From CAITNM01 sp021298215 (GTDB lineage: Bacteria; Pseudomonadota; Alphaproteobacteria; Paracaedibacterales; CAITNM01), in contig JBKCOJ010000005.1 in assembly GCA_046309815.1 (NCBI GenBank), positions 248,001 to 312,000 on the forward strand: 64,000 bases of DNA, in the 5' to 3' direction. Below the pieces are notes generated by a model, which ran no database searches, was not told the origin of the DNA, and worked only from the letters and a program-made list of their open reading frames with translations. How positions within the stretch are numbered: position 1 is the stretch's first letter; each line of letters starts with the position of its first letter. The translations under genes were made by a program, and so were the position numbers. This document shows, piece by piece, positions 16,802 through 26,425 of this stretch.

Positions 16802-17665
16802 ATGGCTATAGCAAACAGATCACCACTTGGAAAAGGTCTTGCCGCCTTATTAGGAGAAACAAGCATTTCTTATGCGCAACAAACACCTCAATCAATAGAA
16901 ATTACAAAAATTCAGCCAGGCATAAATCAGCCAAGGCAAGAATTTTCAACGGAAGAACTTTCTGATCTCATGCTTTCAATACAGAGAAAAGGAATTTTAC
17001 AACCTCTGCTTGTTAGAAAAATAGAGCATGATAAATTTGAAATTATTGCAGGTGAAAGACGTTGGAGAGCAGCAAACCAGGCAGGTCTTGACCGCGTTCC
17101 TGTAGTGATTATCAATTGCAATGATCAAGAAGCTCTAGAAATAGGGTTGATTGAAAATTTACAGCGTCATGATTTAAATCCTATTGAAGAAGCTGAAGCC
17201 ATAAAACGATTACAAGTAGAATTCAATTTAACACAAGAACAAATCGCAAATAGTATAGGCAAAAGTAGAAGCTACGTTGCAAACATGATAAGGCTAACCA
17301 CGCTTTCTCAAGACATTAAAATTCTCATTCGCGAAAATAAGTTAAGCGCAGGCCATGCACGAGCAATTATCACGGCAGAAAATCCAGATGCACTTGTCGA
17401 ACAAATTTTGTCTCAAAAACTTAATGTCCGGGACGTTGAAAAATTAGCAAAACAAAAGAAACTTCCGCAGGCCAGCAACACTAACGGGAAGAATCAAAGC
17501 ATTAGCGCATCTGATCCAGATATTCTAGCAATCACTGAGCTTTTAGAAAACACTCTTGAAATGAAAGTGAATCTTAATGTTAAAGGAGAAGAAGGAAACC
17601 TTGTCATTCATTTCAAAAAATTAAGCCAGCTAGATCAACTGCTTAATATTTTGCAACAACAATAA
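16802..17665 (+). CDS. parB: Chromosome partitioning protein ParB
   Basis: ParB binds parS and spreads along DNA. The 287-residue product has the N-terminal RGLGKGL-like ParA-contact start (SPLGKGLAALLGE). The ParB/Srx CTPase core follows, with the box GERRWRAANQAG and the ENLQRHDLNPIEEA motif. A helix-turn-helix (TQEQIANSIGKSRSYVANMIRL) and a C-terminal dimerisation segment complete it. AGGAGAA precedes the ATG; the gap to parA is 9 bases. Its stop is 5 bases from the tRNA-Tyr 3' end. Confidence 0.95.
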   Translation: MAIANRSPLGKGLAALLGETSISYAQQTPQSIEITKIQPGINQPRQEFSTEELSDLMLSIQRKGILQPLLVRKIEHDKFEIIAGERRWRAANQAGLDRVPVVIINCNDQEALEIGLIENLQRHDLNPIEEAEAIKRLQVEFNLTQEQIANSIGKSRSYVANMIRLTTLSQDIKILIRENKLSAGHARAIITAENPDALVEQILSQKLNVRDVEKLAKQKKLPQASNTNGKNQSISASDPDILAITELLENTLEMKVNLNVKGEEGNLVIHFKKLSQLDQLLNILQQQ

Positions 17666-17670
17666 TAAAA

Positions 17671-17756
17671 TGGTGGAAGGGGCGGGATTCGAACCTGCGT
17701 AGACATACGTCGGCAGATTTACAGTCTGCTGCCTTTAACCACTCGGCCACCCTTCC
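17671..17756 (-). tRNA. tRNA-Tyr (anticodon GTA)
   Basis: Read on the minus strand, the 86-base sequence has a 7-bp acceptor stem (GGAAGGG/CCCTTCC). It has an anticodon arm GCAGA-CTGTAAA-TCTGC with anticodon GTA, a long variable arm as expected for bacterial tRNA-Tyr, and a T arm with GGTTCGAATCC. The 3' CCA is encoded. Confidence 0.96.
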
Positions 17757-17848
17757 AAAGGTCTGTCCACAATAAGAAATTTTAATCGCGGCGTCAAACA
17801 AAAACATTTAGACACTAAACAAAAAGAAAAATCAAAACATAAATAATT

Positions 17849-17881
17849 TCAGGAAGTTCAGAATCTCCTCTCAGGAATTTC
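17849..17881. repeat. Paired 11-bp direct repeats upstream of the T6SS operon
   Basis: TCAGGAAGTTC (17849-17859) and TCAGGAATTTC (17871-17881) differ at one base and start 22 bases apart, two helical turns, so both would face the same side of the DNA. They lie 57-89 bases before tssK in the only long gap before the operon. A regulator-binding role is a guess. Confidence 0.3.
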
Positions 17882-17937
17882 TTGCTATTCCCTCTAAAAA
17901 TACTCATAATTTTATTAAAATACATTCTTTAACACTT

Positions 17938-19266
17938 ATGTCACCTACAACACTGTCAAATGTTTATAAAGTTCAGTGGCATGAGGGAATGCTACTAAGC
18001 CCTCAGCACTTTCAATACAACGAACAAAGAATTGAGCAACTTCTTTACACACACCTGCTTTCTAATGCTTACACGTGCTGGGGTGTCTTAGAGCTCGATA
18101 TTGATAAAAATTTATTAAATCAAGGTATTTTGGAGTTTACGCACATTTTTGCAGTGTTACCGGACGGATCTGTTGTTCTTCACAGCCTAGACAATAAAAA
18201 CACTGCATCGCAGAACACATCTCTTCGTTATAATTTAAATAGTCTAGAGCTCAAAAGTTCAACTGAAATTACTATTTGTTTATGCCTACACCAAACAACA
18301 GATAACAAAAAACGTTATGATTCAATTGAATACTCTAACATTACAGATGAAAACAGCCCGGATAATGTTATTAATTTACCTATTTTGCGACCCAAAATTT
18401 TTCTCAATATAGGAGAGGTCCCAAATGAATGTGTAGGGTTTCCGATTATAAAGCTAGATTTTGATGGAAAGCAATTTTCTTTGCGACCATTTCTATCTGC
18501 ATCTTTAAAAATACCGGAGAATCATGCAATTAGAAAAAATCTAGCAGAAATTACCTTAAATCTACGTCAAAAAGCCGCATATTTAATTAATAAATCACAA
18601 CAAGTAACCTCGCCTTCCTTATTACGAGAAACATTGCAAACGCTAAAACCACTCATTTCTGCTCTTTGCATTCTTGAGCCAATAGCAACCATTGAAAAAC
18701 TTCATCCTGAGCGCCTATTTGATCAATTACTAAACGTTGCCGCTCACTTGTTACCTCTTCAAACCACACAAATTCCTAAAGTTCTACCGACTTATAATCA
18801 TTTCAATCCGAGCGATAGCTTGGATTATTTTTTAAATCTTTTCGAAAAAACAGTTTCATCTATTCAACAACGCTATTTAAGTATTCCATTTCATCAGCAA
18901 GAAAGATTGTTTTACTTACACATACACCCGAATTATCTAAACGATGATTTGCATATAGGCTTCCGCTGTCCACCTGGCATGAGCGAAAAGCAAATGCATG
19001 ATTGGGTACAAGAGTCAATTATCAGCGCTGACGAAAAAATTGAAGTCGTAACCACGAGGCGAATTTCCGGAGCACAAAGAACATTATTAAATAATGATCA
19101 ACTAGGAGACTTAATACCAAATCCAGGGACCCTTATTTTTACTATTAAAAAAGGAGATGAATTTATTAAGGCTAAAAATAATTTAAATATTTTTAATCCA
19201 GGAGATAGTCCAGAAAAAAGGCCTATAGATATCACCCTTTTTGTTTCGCAGAATGATTCTCCATGA
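17938..19266 (+). CDS. tssK: Type VI secretion baseplate protein TssK
   Basis: TssK links the T6SS baseplate to the membrane complex. The 442-residue product opens with the family signature VQWHEGMLLSPQHFQYNEQR (canonical V.W.EGM.L.PQHFQ). It ends with the conserved region FRCPPGMSEKQMHDWVQES and IKKGDEFIKAKNNLNIFNPG. No Shine-Dalgarno sequence is visible before the ATG. The stop overlaps the tssL start as ATGA (19263-19266). It is first in the operon tssK-tssL-tssM-tssA. Confidence 0.92.
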   Translation: MSPTTLSNVYKVQWHEGMLLSPQHFQYNEQRIEQLLYTHLLSNAYTCWGVLELDIDKNLLNQGILEFTHIFAVLPDGSVVLHSLDNKNTASQNTSLRYNLNSLELKSSTEITICLCLHQTTDNKKRYDSIEYSNITDENSPDNVINLPILRPKIFLNIGEVPNECVGFPIIKLDFDGKQFSLRPFLSASLKIPENHAIRKNLAEITLNLRQKAAYLINKSQQVTSPSLLRETLQTLKPLISALCILEPIATIEKLHPERLFDQLLNVAAHLLPLQTTQIPKVLPTYNHFNPSDSLDYFLNLFEKTVSSIQQRYLSIPFHQQERLFYLHIHPNYLNDDLHIGFRCPPGMSEKQMHDWVQESIISADEKIEVVTTRRISGAQRTLLNNDQLGDLIPNPGTLIFTIKKGDEFIKAKNNLNIFNPGDSPEKRPIDITLFVSQNDSP

Positions 19267-20063
19267 AAATGCTTAATCTCTTTCATCATGGCATCATAAG
19301 TACTGAATTTGACGCGTTCTATTATGAGCTATTGCGCGTGAAAGAAGCCGCTTTAAGAAGCAGCAGCGCTTCCCCTCTCGCAGCAGAAGAACAAATTGAT
19401 GACCCAAAAACAATAACAGTATCTGGGCCAGTTTTGTCATTGCAAGAAAGAGTCGTTATTTTTTTTAATCAACAACGTGAAAAGCTTCATCGAGTTTCCA
19501 TTGGTCCAAATGCAATTTTTATACAAGAAGCATTATATGTTTTTATCACATTGGCCGATGAAATCATGATAAATCTGCCTTGGCATGGGGCAGATTATTG
19601 GAGAAAAAATTGTCTAGAAACTAAAATCTTTCAAACACAAGTCGGTGGAGAAAAAATATTTACCCAAATAGATAGCCTTTTAAAAACTAACGATCCTCTT
19701 CAACGAGAGCTCGCTAGAGTTTATTTATTATCACTCTCCTTGGGATTTCAAGGTCGGTTTCGCGAACAAGATAATCATCAAATTCTTTCATATAAACAGC
19801 AACTATTCAGCTTTATCTATCATCGCTCGCCCAGATTGATTCAAGGTGGATATGATAATTTGCTCGATGATTCATTAATGTCTGTCTTCACAGAAACTCC
19901 CACAAAAGGGCTGCCAGATATACGACCATGGTCACTAGTCGCTCTCAGTGTCATAATCATCTATTTATTCGTAAGTTATGGGGTGTGGACTATTATCTCG
20001 CAAGATCTTCATGAAGTTCTTCAGGGTATTTTTCACCTTACAAAACAAGGCCCGGTAATCTAA
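19263..20063 (+). CDS. tssL: Type VI secretion membrane protein TssL (DotU/IcmH-like)
   Basis: TssL is an inner-membrane component that binds TssM and TssK. The 266-residue product has the cytoplasmic hook-like domain with the DotU signature ALYVFITLADEIMINLPW and the later YLLSLSLGFQGRFRE. A single C-terminal transmembrane helix follows (about 221-243, PWSLVALSVIIIYLFVSYGV). No peptidoglycan-binding OmpA domain is attached, so another protein may anchor the complex. Its TAA overlaps the tssM ATG at 20063. Confidence 0.92.
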   Translation: MKMLNLFHHGIISTEFDAFYYELLRVKEAALRSSSASPLAAEEQIDDPKTITVSGPVLSLQERVVIFFNQQREKLHRVSIGPNAIFIQEALYVFITLADEIMINLPWHGADYWRKNCLETKIFQTQVGGEKIFTQIDSLLKTNDPLQRELARVYLLSLSLGFQGRFREQDNHQILSYKQQLFSFIYHRSPRLIQGGYDNLLDDSLMSVFTETPTKGLPDIRPWSLVALSVIIIYLFVSYGVWTIISQDLHEVLQGIFHLTKQGPVI

Positions 20064-23000
20064 TGTCACCAACATTATTAAACTTTACTCAGTTTCTGGA
20101 AAGCCAAACAAGCAGCCTATCTGGTCTTATTTTTTTACTATTATTTTTTGGCATTATCATTGCATTAATTTGTATCCTAGTTATCAACAAAAGCATCAGC
20201 AAAAGTAAGCCCATAAGTTTGGAAAAAAAAGGATCTCTTTTTAAAAGAGAGTTTTCTCTGCCTCCTCTTGGAGGCATCATTACAACCTTTTTGATAAGAC
20301 ATAAATGGATAGAAGTTAATTCTATTAGTCAAATTTTTCTAAAAGGTTTTGAGTTTTTAAAAAAACATCTAGGTGAAAACGCAGTATACATGCTCCCGTG
20401 GTATTTAGTGATTGGTGCAAAAAATTCAGGAAAATCCACACTTGTAAATCAAACCCAACTGCACGAACCTCACGGAAGTCCAGATTTTAGTTTGCACGAA
20501 CCAAATCCATCTATTCGTTGGAAGTTTTTTAGTAGAGGCGTTCTTATCGACGTAGCAGGACGATTATTTTTAAATGATCCTGAAACCGAAACAGACACTA
20601 ACTCCTGGCGCAATTTACTTATTTTGCTAGCCAGATACAGAGCAAAAAGGCCGTTAAACGGTATTATTCTTTGTATAAACGCGCAAGATCTTTATGGAAA
20701 GGAAAAACTAACTCCAGACGCACTACAAACTCGGGCTAACAACATATTGCATACTCTTAACAGAATGCAAAGTAGTCTATGCATGAGATTGCCTGTTTAT
20801 GTAATGATTACTCATTGCGATATAATTCCCGGATTTCAATGCTTTTCACAAGAATTGCCATCAAAAAACAGAGAAAATATTCTAGGGTGGTCAAGTCCAT
20901 ATAACTTGCAATATATGTATTCCCCTAGCTGGATGGAGGAAGCATTTCAATATCTTGATGAGAAAATAGATGGGTTGCGCACTGAATTGTTAAGTTCTGA
21001 CATAAATCCAAATAATGCGGATAGCTTGTTTATCTTCTCAAAAGAACTTCTAACAATATCCGAAAATCTTGGCGGATATTTAAATCGTATTTTTCACAAT
21101 AGCGTTGTTCATGAAGCCCCAATACTTAGAGGCATTTATTTTACAGGTCATGAGTTTACAACTCTATCGGCTCCAAAAGATGAAGTATCAAAAATATCGT
21201 TAGAAGCACACAATAATAAATCCATCTCTCTTGTTTTTCTGAAAGATTTATTTCATTCAAAAATATTTTCAGAAATAGGGATAGCTAGGCCACTAGCTGG
21301 AAAAATAAGCCTACTGAATCGCGGTATCAATTTAATACGTGGAGCTACCATTTGCTTTGTGTTATTTGCCACGTATGGAATATTTAATTCTTATGATTCC
21401 TTTGGAGAAAAAAAAGAACGGATTTTGCCTGTTTTATCAAAAATGAGTAGCCTGTTAAGAGATATGCAGCATCTGAAAATTGATGAACCCGGCCACTCGG
21501 CATCTCTTTTTGACACCTATGCGCGACAACTTCTAGAAATGATGCAAGAACTTCAACGAACTGAGTTCTTTTCCGTAGCTATTCCAGCTTCTTGGTTCAG
21601 CCCTCTTCACAAAGACATCCATGTTAGTTTACAGGTTGCGTATCAAGAGATTGTTATTCGAACAATTTACGTAGATCTATTAATGAAGGCTCGTGATTTA
21701 TTGCAATTGCGACCATCCAGCGCTGATAGATCAAATTCATTATCTGCACTTTTAAATCCATTATCATCAAGCGAATATCTTCTTTTGAAAAAATATGTAG
21801 AAGGCCTACATGAGCTAAATGATATGCTTTTTAAGTTTAATAATCTAAAAAGCGCTCCTGATGCTAGAGATCTTGATAGCCTTGTGATGTATACATTTGG
21901 ATCACATCTACCTGAGAGTTTCATTGGGCAGTATGCAGATTTTAGAAAACTATTGAACGAATCTTCATATCCTTTAATAGACCTAAAACCTTATCAACAA
22001 ATGGCACGCCAAACCCTTTCTGTGCTTTATGAGAATTTTTTAAACTCCCTGTTTTCTAAAAATGATCCACTAACATTAATGTCCCGCCTTCAAATTTTAA
22101 TAGACCAATTACAAAGCCAGCAAGAAAGACGCTTAATTGAACTTACGAGCCTTAGGAATGCTGTGGGTGATTTAACTGCAACTCTTCCCTCATTAGGTGA
22201 GGCGGGATCAACCTGGATGGATGGAAAGAATTTTATGCCGGGAAAGGAATTCGACAAACTTTTAGATTATATAGATTTGTCTCCCCTTTTTGGAAAAGAT
22301 GTTGGGCAGTATTTGGTTGATCAAACAGCCATAGGATTTAACCGTCTTAAGAGCTTTTTAGTCATAATTAATGAATCTTTGGCAGATAAAGGAATTAATC
22401 AAAAATCTCTGCCTTTATCACATGGCCTACTAAATCTAGGAAAATGTCTTTCGTCTTTATTCAAATTCAGCTTTATGGGAGCCCCAACAGGAAAACCGCT
22501 AACAACTAAGATTCCCTCTGGAAAACTTGTATATTGGGACAAAAGTCTTGTTCAGGCGGCATATAATGCGATGAAAGATTTTGATGCTTTTATCAGTAAA
22601 GATTTACTCGAATACCCGCTTTCTATTCAAGAAAACATAAAAATCGCAGCAAGAATAAATTTACAAGAAATCTTAGAGTCCTCCCTAGGAAAAGCCCAAA
22701 CCTTTATTGACACACCAAAAGACATAAAGCCAGGAACTGAATCAGAAAGAATATTGAGAGCGCAAATTAATGACTTTAAAGCGGTTTCTGAAATCCTTGG
22801 TAAGCTATTAGAAATTTTGAAAAATGACGACGTTAGTAAAGCATACATAGATCTTCGCAATATACTTTGCAACCAATCTCAGTGGCTGCTCTCACATATA
22901 GATATCTATACCAATCAGCATAAACCCTACAAAATGAAGTCGGATGATTTTTCATGGTGGGATGGAAAATCTGGAGCAGCTATAGGAGCTTTCGCTGTTC

Positions 23001-24310
23001 GAGATGCCAATGATTTAAAGCACTATATAACCGTTCAAAGAGAGCTATTAATTGCTACCGTAAATGATTTTGCCAAACCAATTGTGGAGCTTCTAAAAAG
23101 CCCTGCTTTTGATAGTGCTGAAGATAGAGATGAAGCGCTTATAGAAAAATGGATAAGATTAACCGAGCAAGTAGAAAAATACGAAAAGAAACAACCAGAC
23201 AATTCTTTAGCCCAACTAGAAAACTTTATCCTTAAAGATCTCAATGCTAGCAATTACAAAGACATTCTTAAAATGCCTAATATTGAAGAGCTCAAAGAGC
23301 CTTCTGGTGATTATTTACTAGAAATATTGCGTGAAATTAAAATAAAGCTTTTATCCAAGGCGGAAGTCTTGCAGCGCCAACATGCCATTATAAATTACAA
23401 AAAATTGGCTTCATTTTTCAACAAAAATTTGAAAGAAAAATTTCCATTTGTTGGAGTAACTCTTGATAAAAATTCAGGAGAAGCAAGTCCAGAAGATATT
23501 CGAGAGTTTTTCAACATCTTTAAAGAATGCGGAAATTCCACGAAAGAGATTTTAGATCAACTTTATCAAATTGGATCTGAAATGAAAGAAATTGTGCAAT
23601 TTTTAATGGCTATGGAGGATGTCAAACAATTTCTTGATGCATATTTAAAAGATCCCAATATCGACAAACCAACATTTAAAATAAATGTTGACTTCAGAAT
23701 TGCCAGAGAAAAAGAAAAAGGCGGCAATATTATTGTTGATTGGTACTTAAAAACAGATGAAATAACAACAATCGATAAACATGACAAAAAGACAGAAGGC
23801 AGCTGGACATTCGGGAACCCAATAACAGTTGGTTTTAAGTGGCCAGAAACAGGAACATCACCTAAACCAACCTCAGACACCAATCAGCCATCCTTAAAAG
23901 TAGAGGGAGAAACAGCTGAATTTGTATATGACAGCCAGTGGGCGCTTTTGTGGTTGCTTCGCAATCATCTTGCCCCCAATGGCTCTTTTTCGAAGATAAC
24001 AGACCCGAACCCATATGTATTAAAATTTAGCCTCCCCTTAACAGACCAAACCTTCACCACTGTATTTAATTCTGTTAGTCTTCTTGATTCTTCTGGCAAA
24101 AAAGGTGCGCCTAAAATTATTACTCTGCCGAAATTCCCAACTCTCGCGCCCAAACTGCCACAGGAAATAGAAGAAATAAAAGAGCAACCCATTTTAACAG
24201 AAGGAAAAGTTGAAGCGATAAGCTTTGAAGATTTAAGCGAGAAACCAAAAAAACTGACTAAAGAAAGCCCCTCAGAAGAAGAAACAGAAGAAAAAGATGA
24301 TGGTGAATAA
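20063..24310 (+). CDS. tssM: Type VI secretion membrane protein TssM (IcmF-like)
   Basis: The 1415-residue product is the large trans-periplasmic component of the T6SS membrane complex. It has an N-terminal transmembrane helix (about 20-43) and a cytoplasmic GTPase-like domain with Walker A GAKNSGKST at 118-126 and VLIDVAGRLF as Walker B. A further transmembrane helix lies near 430 (ATICFVLFATYGIFNSY), followed by a periplasmic region of nearly 1000 residues. The last 40 residues are Glu/Lys-rich. Walker A is intact, unlike in some TssM proteins. Both ends overlap neighbours by one base, indicating tight coupling to tssL and tssA. Confidence 0.92.
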   Translation: MSPTLLNFTQFLESQTSSLSGLIFLLLFFGIIIALICILVINKSISKSKPISLEKKGSLFKREFSLPPLGGIITTFLIRHKWIEVNSISQIFLKGFEFLKKHLGENAVYMLPWYLVIGAKNSGKSTLVNQTQLHEPHGSPDFSLHEPNPSIRWKFFSRGVLIDVAGRLFLNDPETETDTNSWRNLLILLARYRAKRPLNGIILCINAQDLYGKEKLTPDALQTRANNILHTLNRMQSSLCMRLPVYVMITHCDIIPGFQCFSQELPSKNRENILGWSSPYNLQYMYSPSWMEEAFQYLDEKIDGLRTELLSSDINPNNADSLFIFSKELLTISENLGGYLNRIFHNSVVHEAPILRGIYFTGHEFTTLSAPKDEVSKISLEAHNNKSISLVFLKDLFHSKIFSEIGIARPLAGKISLLNRGINLIRGATICFVLFATYGIFNSYDSFGEKKERILPVLSKMSSLLRDMQHLKIDEPGHSASLFDTYARQLLEMMQELQRTEFFSVAIPASWFSPLHKDIHVSLQVAYQEIVIRTIYVDLLMKARDLLQLRPSSADRSNSLSALLNPLSSSEYLLLKKYVEGLHELNDMLFKFNNLKSAPDARDLDSLVMYTFGSHLPESFIGQYADFRKLLNESSYPLIDLKPYQQMARQTLSVLYENFLNSLFSKNDPLTLMSRLQILIDQLQSQQERRLIELTSLRNAVGDLTATLPSLGEAGSTWMDGKNFMPGKEFDKLLDYIDLSPLFGKDVGQYLVDQTAIGFNRLKSFLVIINESLADKGINQKSLPLSHGLLNLGKCLSSLFKFSFMGAPTGKPLTTKIPSGKLVYWDKSLVQAAYNAMKDFDAFISKDLLEYPLSIQENIKIAARINLQEILESSLGKAQTFIDTPKDIKPGTESERILRAQINDFKAVSEILGKLLEILKNDDVSKAYIDLRNILCNQSQWLLSHIDIYTNQHKPYKMKSDDFSWWDGKSGAAIGAFAVRDANDLKHYITVQRELLIATVNDFAKPIVELLKSPAFDSAEDRDEALIEKWIRLTEQVEKYEKKQPDNSLAQLENFILKDLNASNYKDILKMPNIEELKEPSGDYLLEILREIKIKLLSKAEVLQRQHAIINYKKLASFFNKNLKEKFPFVGVTLDKNSGEASPEDIREFFNIFKECGNSTKEILDQLYQIGSEMKEIVQFLMAMEDVKQFLDAYLKDPNIDKPTFKINVDFRIAREKEKGGNIIVDWYLKTDEITTIDKHDKKTEGSWTFGNPITVGFKWPETGTSPKPTSDTNQPSLKVEGETAEFVYDSQWALLWLLRNHLAPNGSFSKITDPNPYVLKFSLPLTDQTFTTVFNSVSLLDSSGKKGAPKIITLPKFPTLAPKLPQEIEEIKEQPILTEGKVEAISFEDLSEKPKKLTKESPSEEETEEKDDGE

Positions 24311-25464
24311 TGAGCTATAACTCTCTTGACACCCACAAAAAGCTACTGGAACCAATAGCAACAAATAATAAAGCAGGAGATTGGTTGCGCTACGATCCTC
24401 TTTACGTAAAAATTCGTGACGCAAGGCGTGAGGAAAACGATGGGTTGAGTCGAGAAAGTTGGGAGGGGGAAATAAAAAGCGCCAACTGGCAAGAAGTCGA
24501 AAGCTTAACCCTTGATCTACTAGAAAACAAAACTAAAGACTTGCAGCTTTTTTGTTGGCTAATAGAAGCAAGACTGCATCTATACGGATTTGATATTTTT
24601 GCAGAAGATATATCTTTATTATTAAAGTTTATAAAAGCTTTTTGGGAAGACTGCCACCCCTCAAAAAAAGAAGACCCAAACCAAGAGTTTCGTGCTCATA
24701 TTTTAGAATCTTTTTTAAGATCGACAACACAAACCATTATCTCCGAACCCTTTAAAGAACTTGCGTCGATACTTGATCTGCCCATAAATTTAGCGCTGTG
24801 CTATGAAAATGACACTCTGGAACGATTATCAAAAAAGGGCGGCGACGCCAACAATGCTTATCAAAAGGCTTTGGCAAATGGTCTCATCACGATAGGAAGA
24901 ATTAGAAATGCTTTTTCAGAAGTACAAAAAGAAAAAGGAGAAGCAAAAAAAGCAACCCTAGAAGCTAGCATAAAAAATTTAAATGAAATTAGCCAAATTA
25001 TAGATACAGAAGCGAAAGAAAACGCCCCTGATTTTAGCAAATTAACAAACCACTTACAGGAAATGGTTGGGTTATACAGCCTATCCAAAAAATCCACACC
25101 ACAAAGCGATAAAAAAACAGAAGACACCATCACAACATTATCAGAAATCATCCTTACTGATAATGAAAGCCCCCCCGAAGAAAAAGAGATAAACACCAGA
25201 TCGGAAGTCTACCAGACAATTCGTCAGCTCGGAAAATTTCTTCTAACCATTGAACCACACAGCCCAACCCCAGCTCTTTTGAAATTAATCGGAGAATGGG
25301 AAAATAAAACGCTATCACAAATTTTAAAAGAACTTCAATCTATCCAACCAGAAACCCGATCTCTTCTGGAGTTACTAGCACGAGCAACCCAACAAGAAAA
25401 GCAACCCACCATCACAGCCGCAACCCCCGATACAAACGCTCTAAGCAATATGATTCCAGGTTAG
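24310..25464 (+). CDS. tssA: Type VI secretion protein TssA-like (ImpA N-terminal domain)
   Basis: The 384-residue product carries the ImpA N-terminal signature: LEPIATNNKAGDWLRYDPLYVKIRDARREE, abbreviated as G.wLRYDplY..Ir.aR, then W.......L..ktKDLQL..WL.EA and the HLYGF...FAEDISLLLKFIKAFWEDCHP segment. TssA proteins prime or cap sheath assembly at the baseplate. The C-terminal third (YQTIRQLGKFLLTIEPHSPTPALLK) resembles the short TssA class with the ...EPHSP.p.L motif. The final 53 bases overlap hemH on the opposite strand. It is the last gene of the cluster; tssB, tssC, hcp, vgrG and clpV are not in the window. Confidence 0.85.
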   Translation: MSYNSLDTHKKLLEPIATNNKAGDWLRYDPLYVKIRDARREENDGLSRESWEGEIKSANWQEVESLTLDLLENKTKDLQLFCWLIEARLHLYGFDIFAEDISLLLKFIKAFWEDCHPSKKEDPNQEFRAHILESFLRSTTQTIISEPFKELASILDLPINLALCYENDTLERLSKKGGDANNAYQKALANGLITIGRIRNAFSEVQKEKGEAKKATLEASIKNLNEISQIIDTEAKENAPDFSKLTNHLQEMVGLYSLSKKSTPQSDKKTEDTITTLSEIILTDNESPPEEKEINTRSEVYQTIRQLGKFLLTIEPHSPTPALLKLIGEWENKTLSQILKELQSIQPETRSLLELLARATQQEKQPTITAATPDTNALSNMIPG

Positions 25465-26425
25465 CTGGTTCTTTTAACAAAGAACGAACCAATTCATTCA
25501 GACATTTTACAAAAAGAGGATGAGCACCAATAGCGGGAACCCTGCCATAAAAAGCCACCCCCCACTCCCTAGCTTTTTCAGCAAACTCAATATCAAGCTC
25601 CACCAGAGTTTCAGAATGCTCAGAAACAAAAGAAATAGGAACAACAACAACAAGCAGCCCTTCCTGCGCTGCTCGCTTAAGCTCACCCCCTAAACTCGGC
25701 CCGATCCACTCCATCAACCCAACCCTGCTTTGATAGCAAATAGAAAAATCAACCCCCTCAAACTTCTTCATTACAAGAGCCACAGTAGCTTCAATTTGCT
25801 TTTGATAGGGATCTCCACCATCCACAATCTTCTTGGGCAATCCATGGGCAGAAAAAAGAATCCTCGGCACACCAATCAATGACGCCTCCCTCAATACGGG
25901 CCTTATTAATTCTTGATGCGCCGCTATAAAATTTACATTAGCAAAATAACAATCTATCACGCTTGTTCTAGCGGCCCACTGGGGAGCAACAGACATCCAC
26001 TCTTTAATGGAGGACTCTGTTGTGGTGGTTGAAAATTGAGGATACAAAGGTAAAAATACCACTCTATCTGGATTAAACGCACTTAAAACATCCATCACAT
26101 CTCTCGCCCTTGGTCGCCAATACCGCATAACAGGAACGACCAACACATCAAAATCCTTCTCGAGCGACCGCTTTAAAGCTCTGGCCTGCGCCAATGTATT
26201 TTGCAAAAGTGGAGACTTGCCACCCAAGAGGAAATAAATTCCTCGAGCCTTTTTCTCTCTGGCACACGAAATAAGCAAAGCCAAAAAAAAGCGCAAAGGA
26301 TTTGGTAACCTCAAGATTGCTCGGTCATAAAAAAGATTAAACAAGAATGGTCGAACAGCCCCCAAAGAATCTGGCCCCCCCAAGTTTGCCAAAACAATGG
26401 CGATTTTTGGTTTTACTGTTGGCAT
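25412..26425 (-). CDS. hemH: Ferrochelatase
   Basis: Ferrochelatase inserts ferrous iron into protoporphyrin IX, the last step of haem synthesis. The 337-residue product has VLANLGGPDSLGAVRPFL at the start, VFLPLYPQFSTTTTES, the catalytic-histidine region ILFSAHGLPKKIVDGGDPY, CYQSRVG, and the conserved acidic FVSEHSETLVELDIEF. It overlaps hemE by 13 bases and tssA by 53 bases. Local G+C is visibly higher than in the flanking T6SS genes. Confidence 0.95.
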   Translation of the reverse strand: MPTVKPKIAIVLANLGGPDSLGAVRPFLFNLFYDRAILRLPNPLRFFLALLISCAREKKARGIYFLLGGKSPLLQNTLAQARALKRSLEKDFDVLVVPVMRYWRPRARDVMDVLSAFNPDRVVFLPLYPQFSTTTTESSIKEWMSVAPQWAARTSVIDCYFANVNFIAAHQELIRPVLREASLIGVPRILFSAHGLPKKIVDGGDPYQKQIEATVALVMKKFEGVDFSICYQSRVGLMEWIGPSLGGELKRAAQEGLLVVVVPISFVSEHSETLVELDIEFAEKAREWGVAFYGRVPAIGAHPLFVKCLNELVRSLLKEPANLESYCLERLYRGLRL

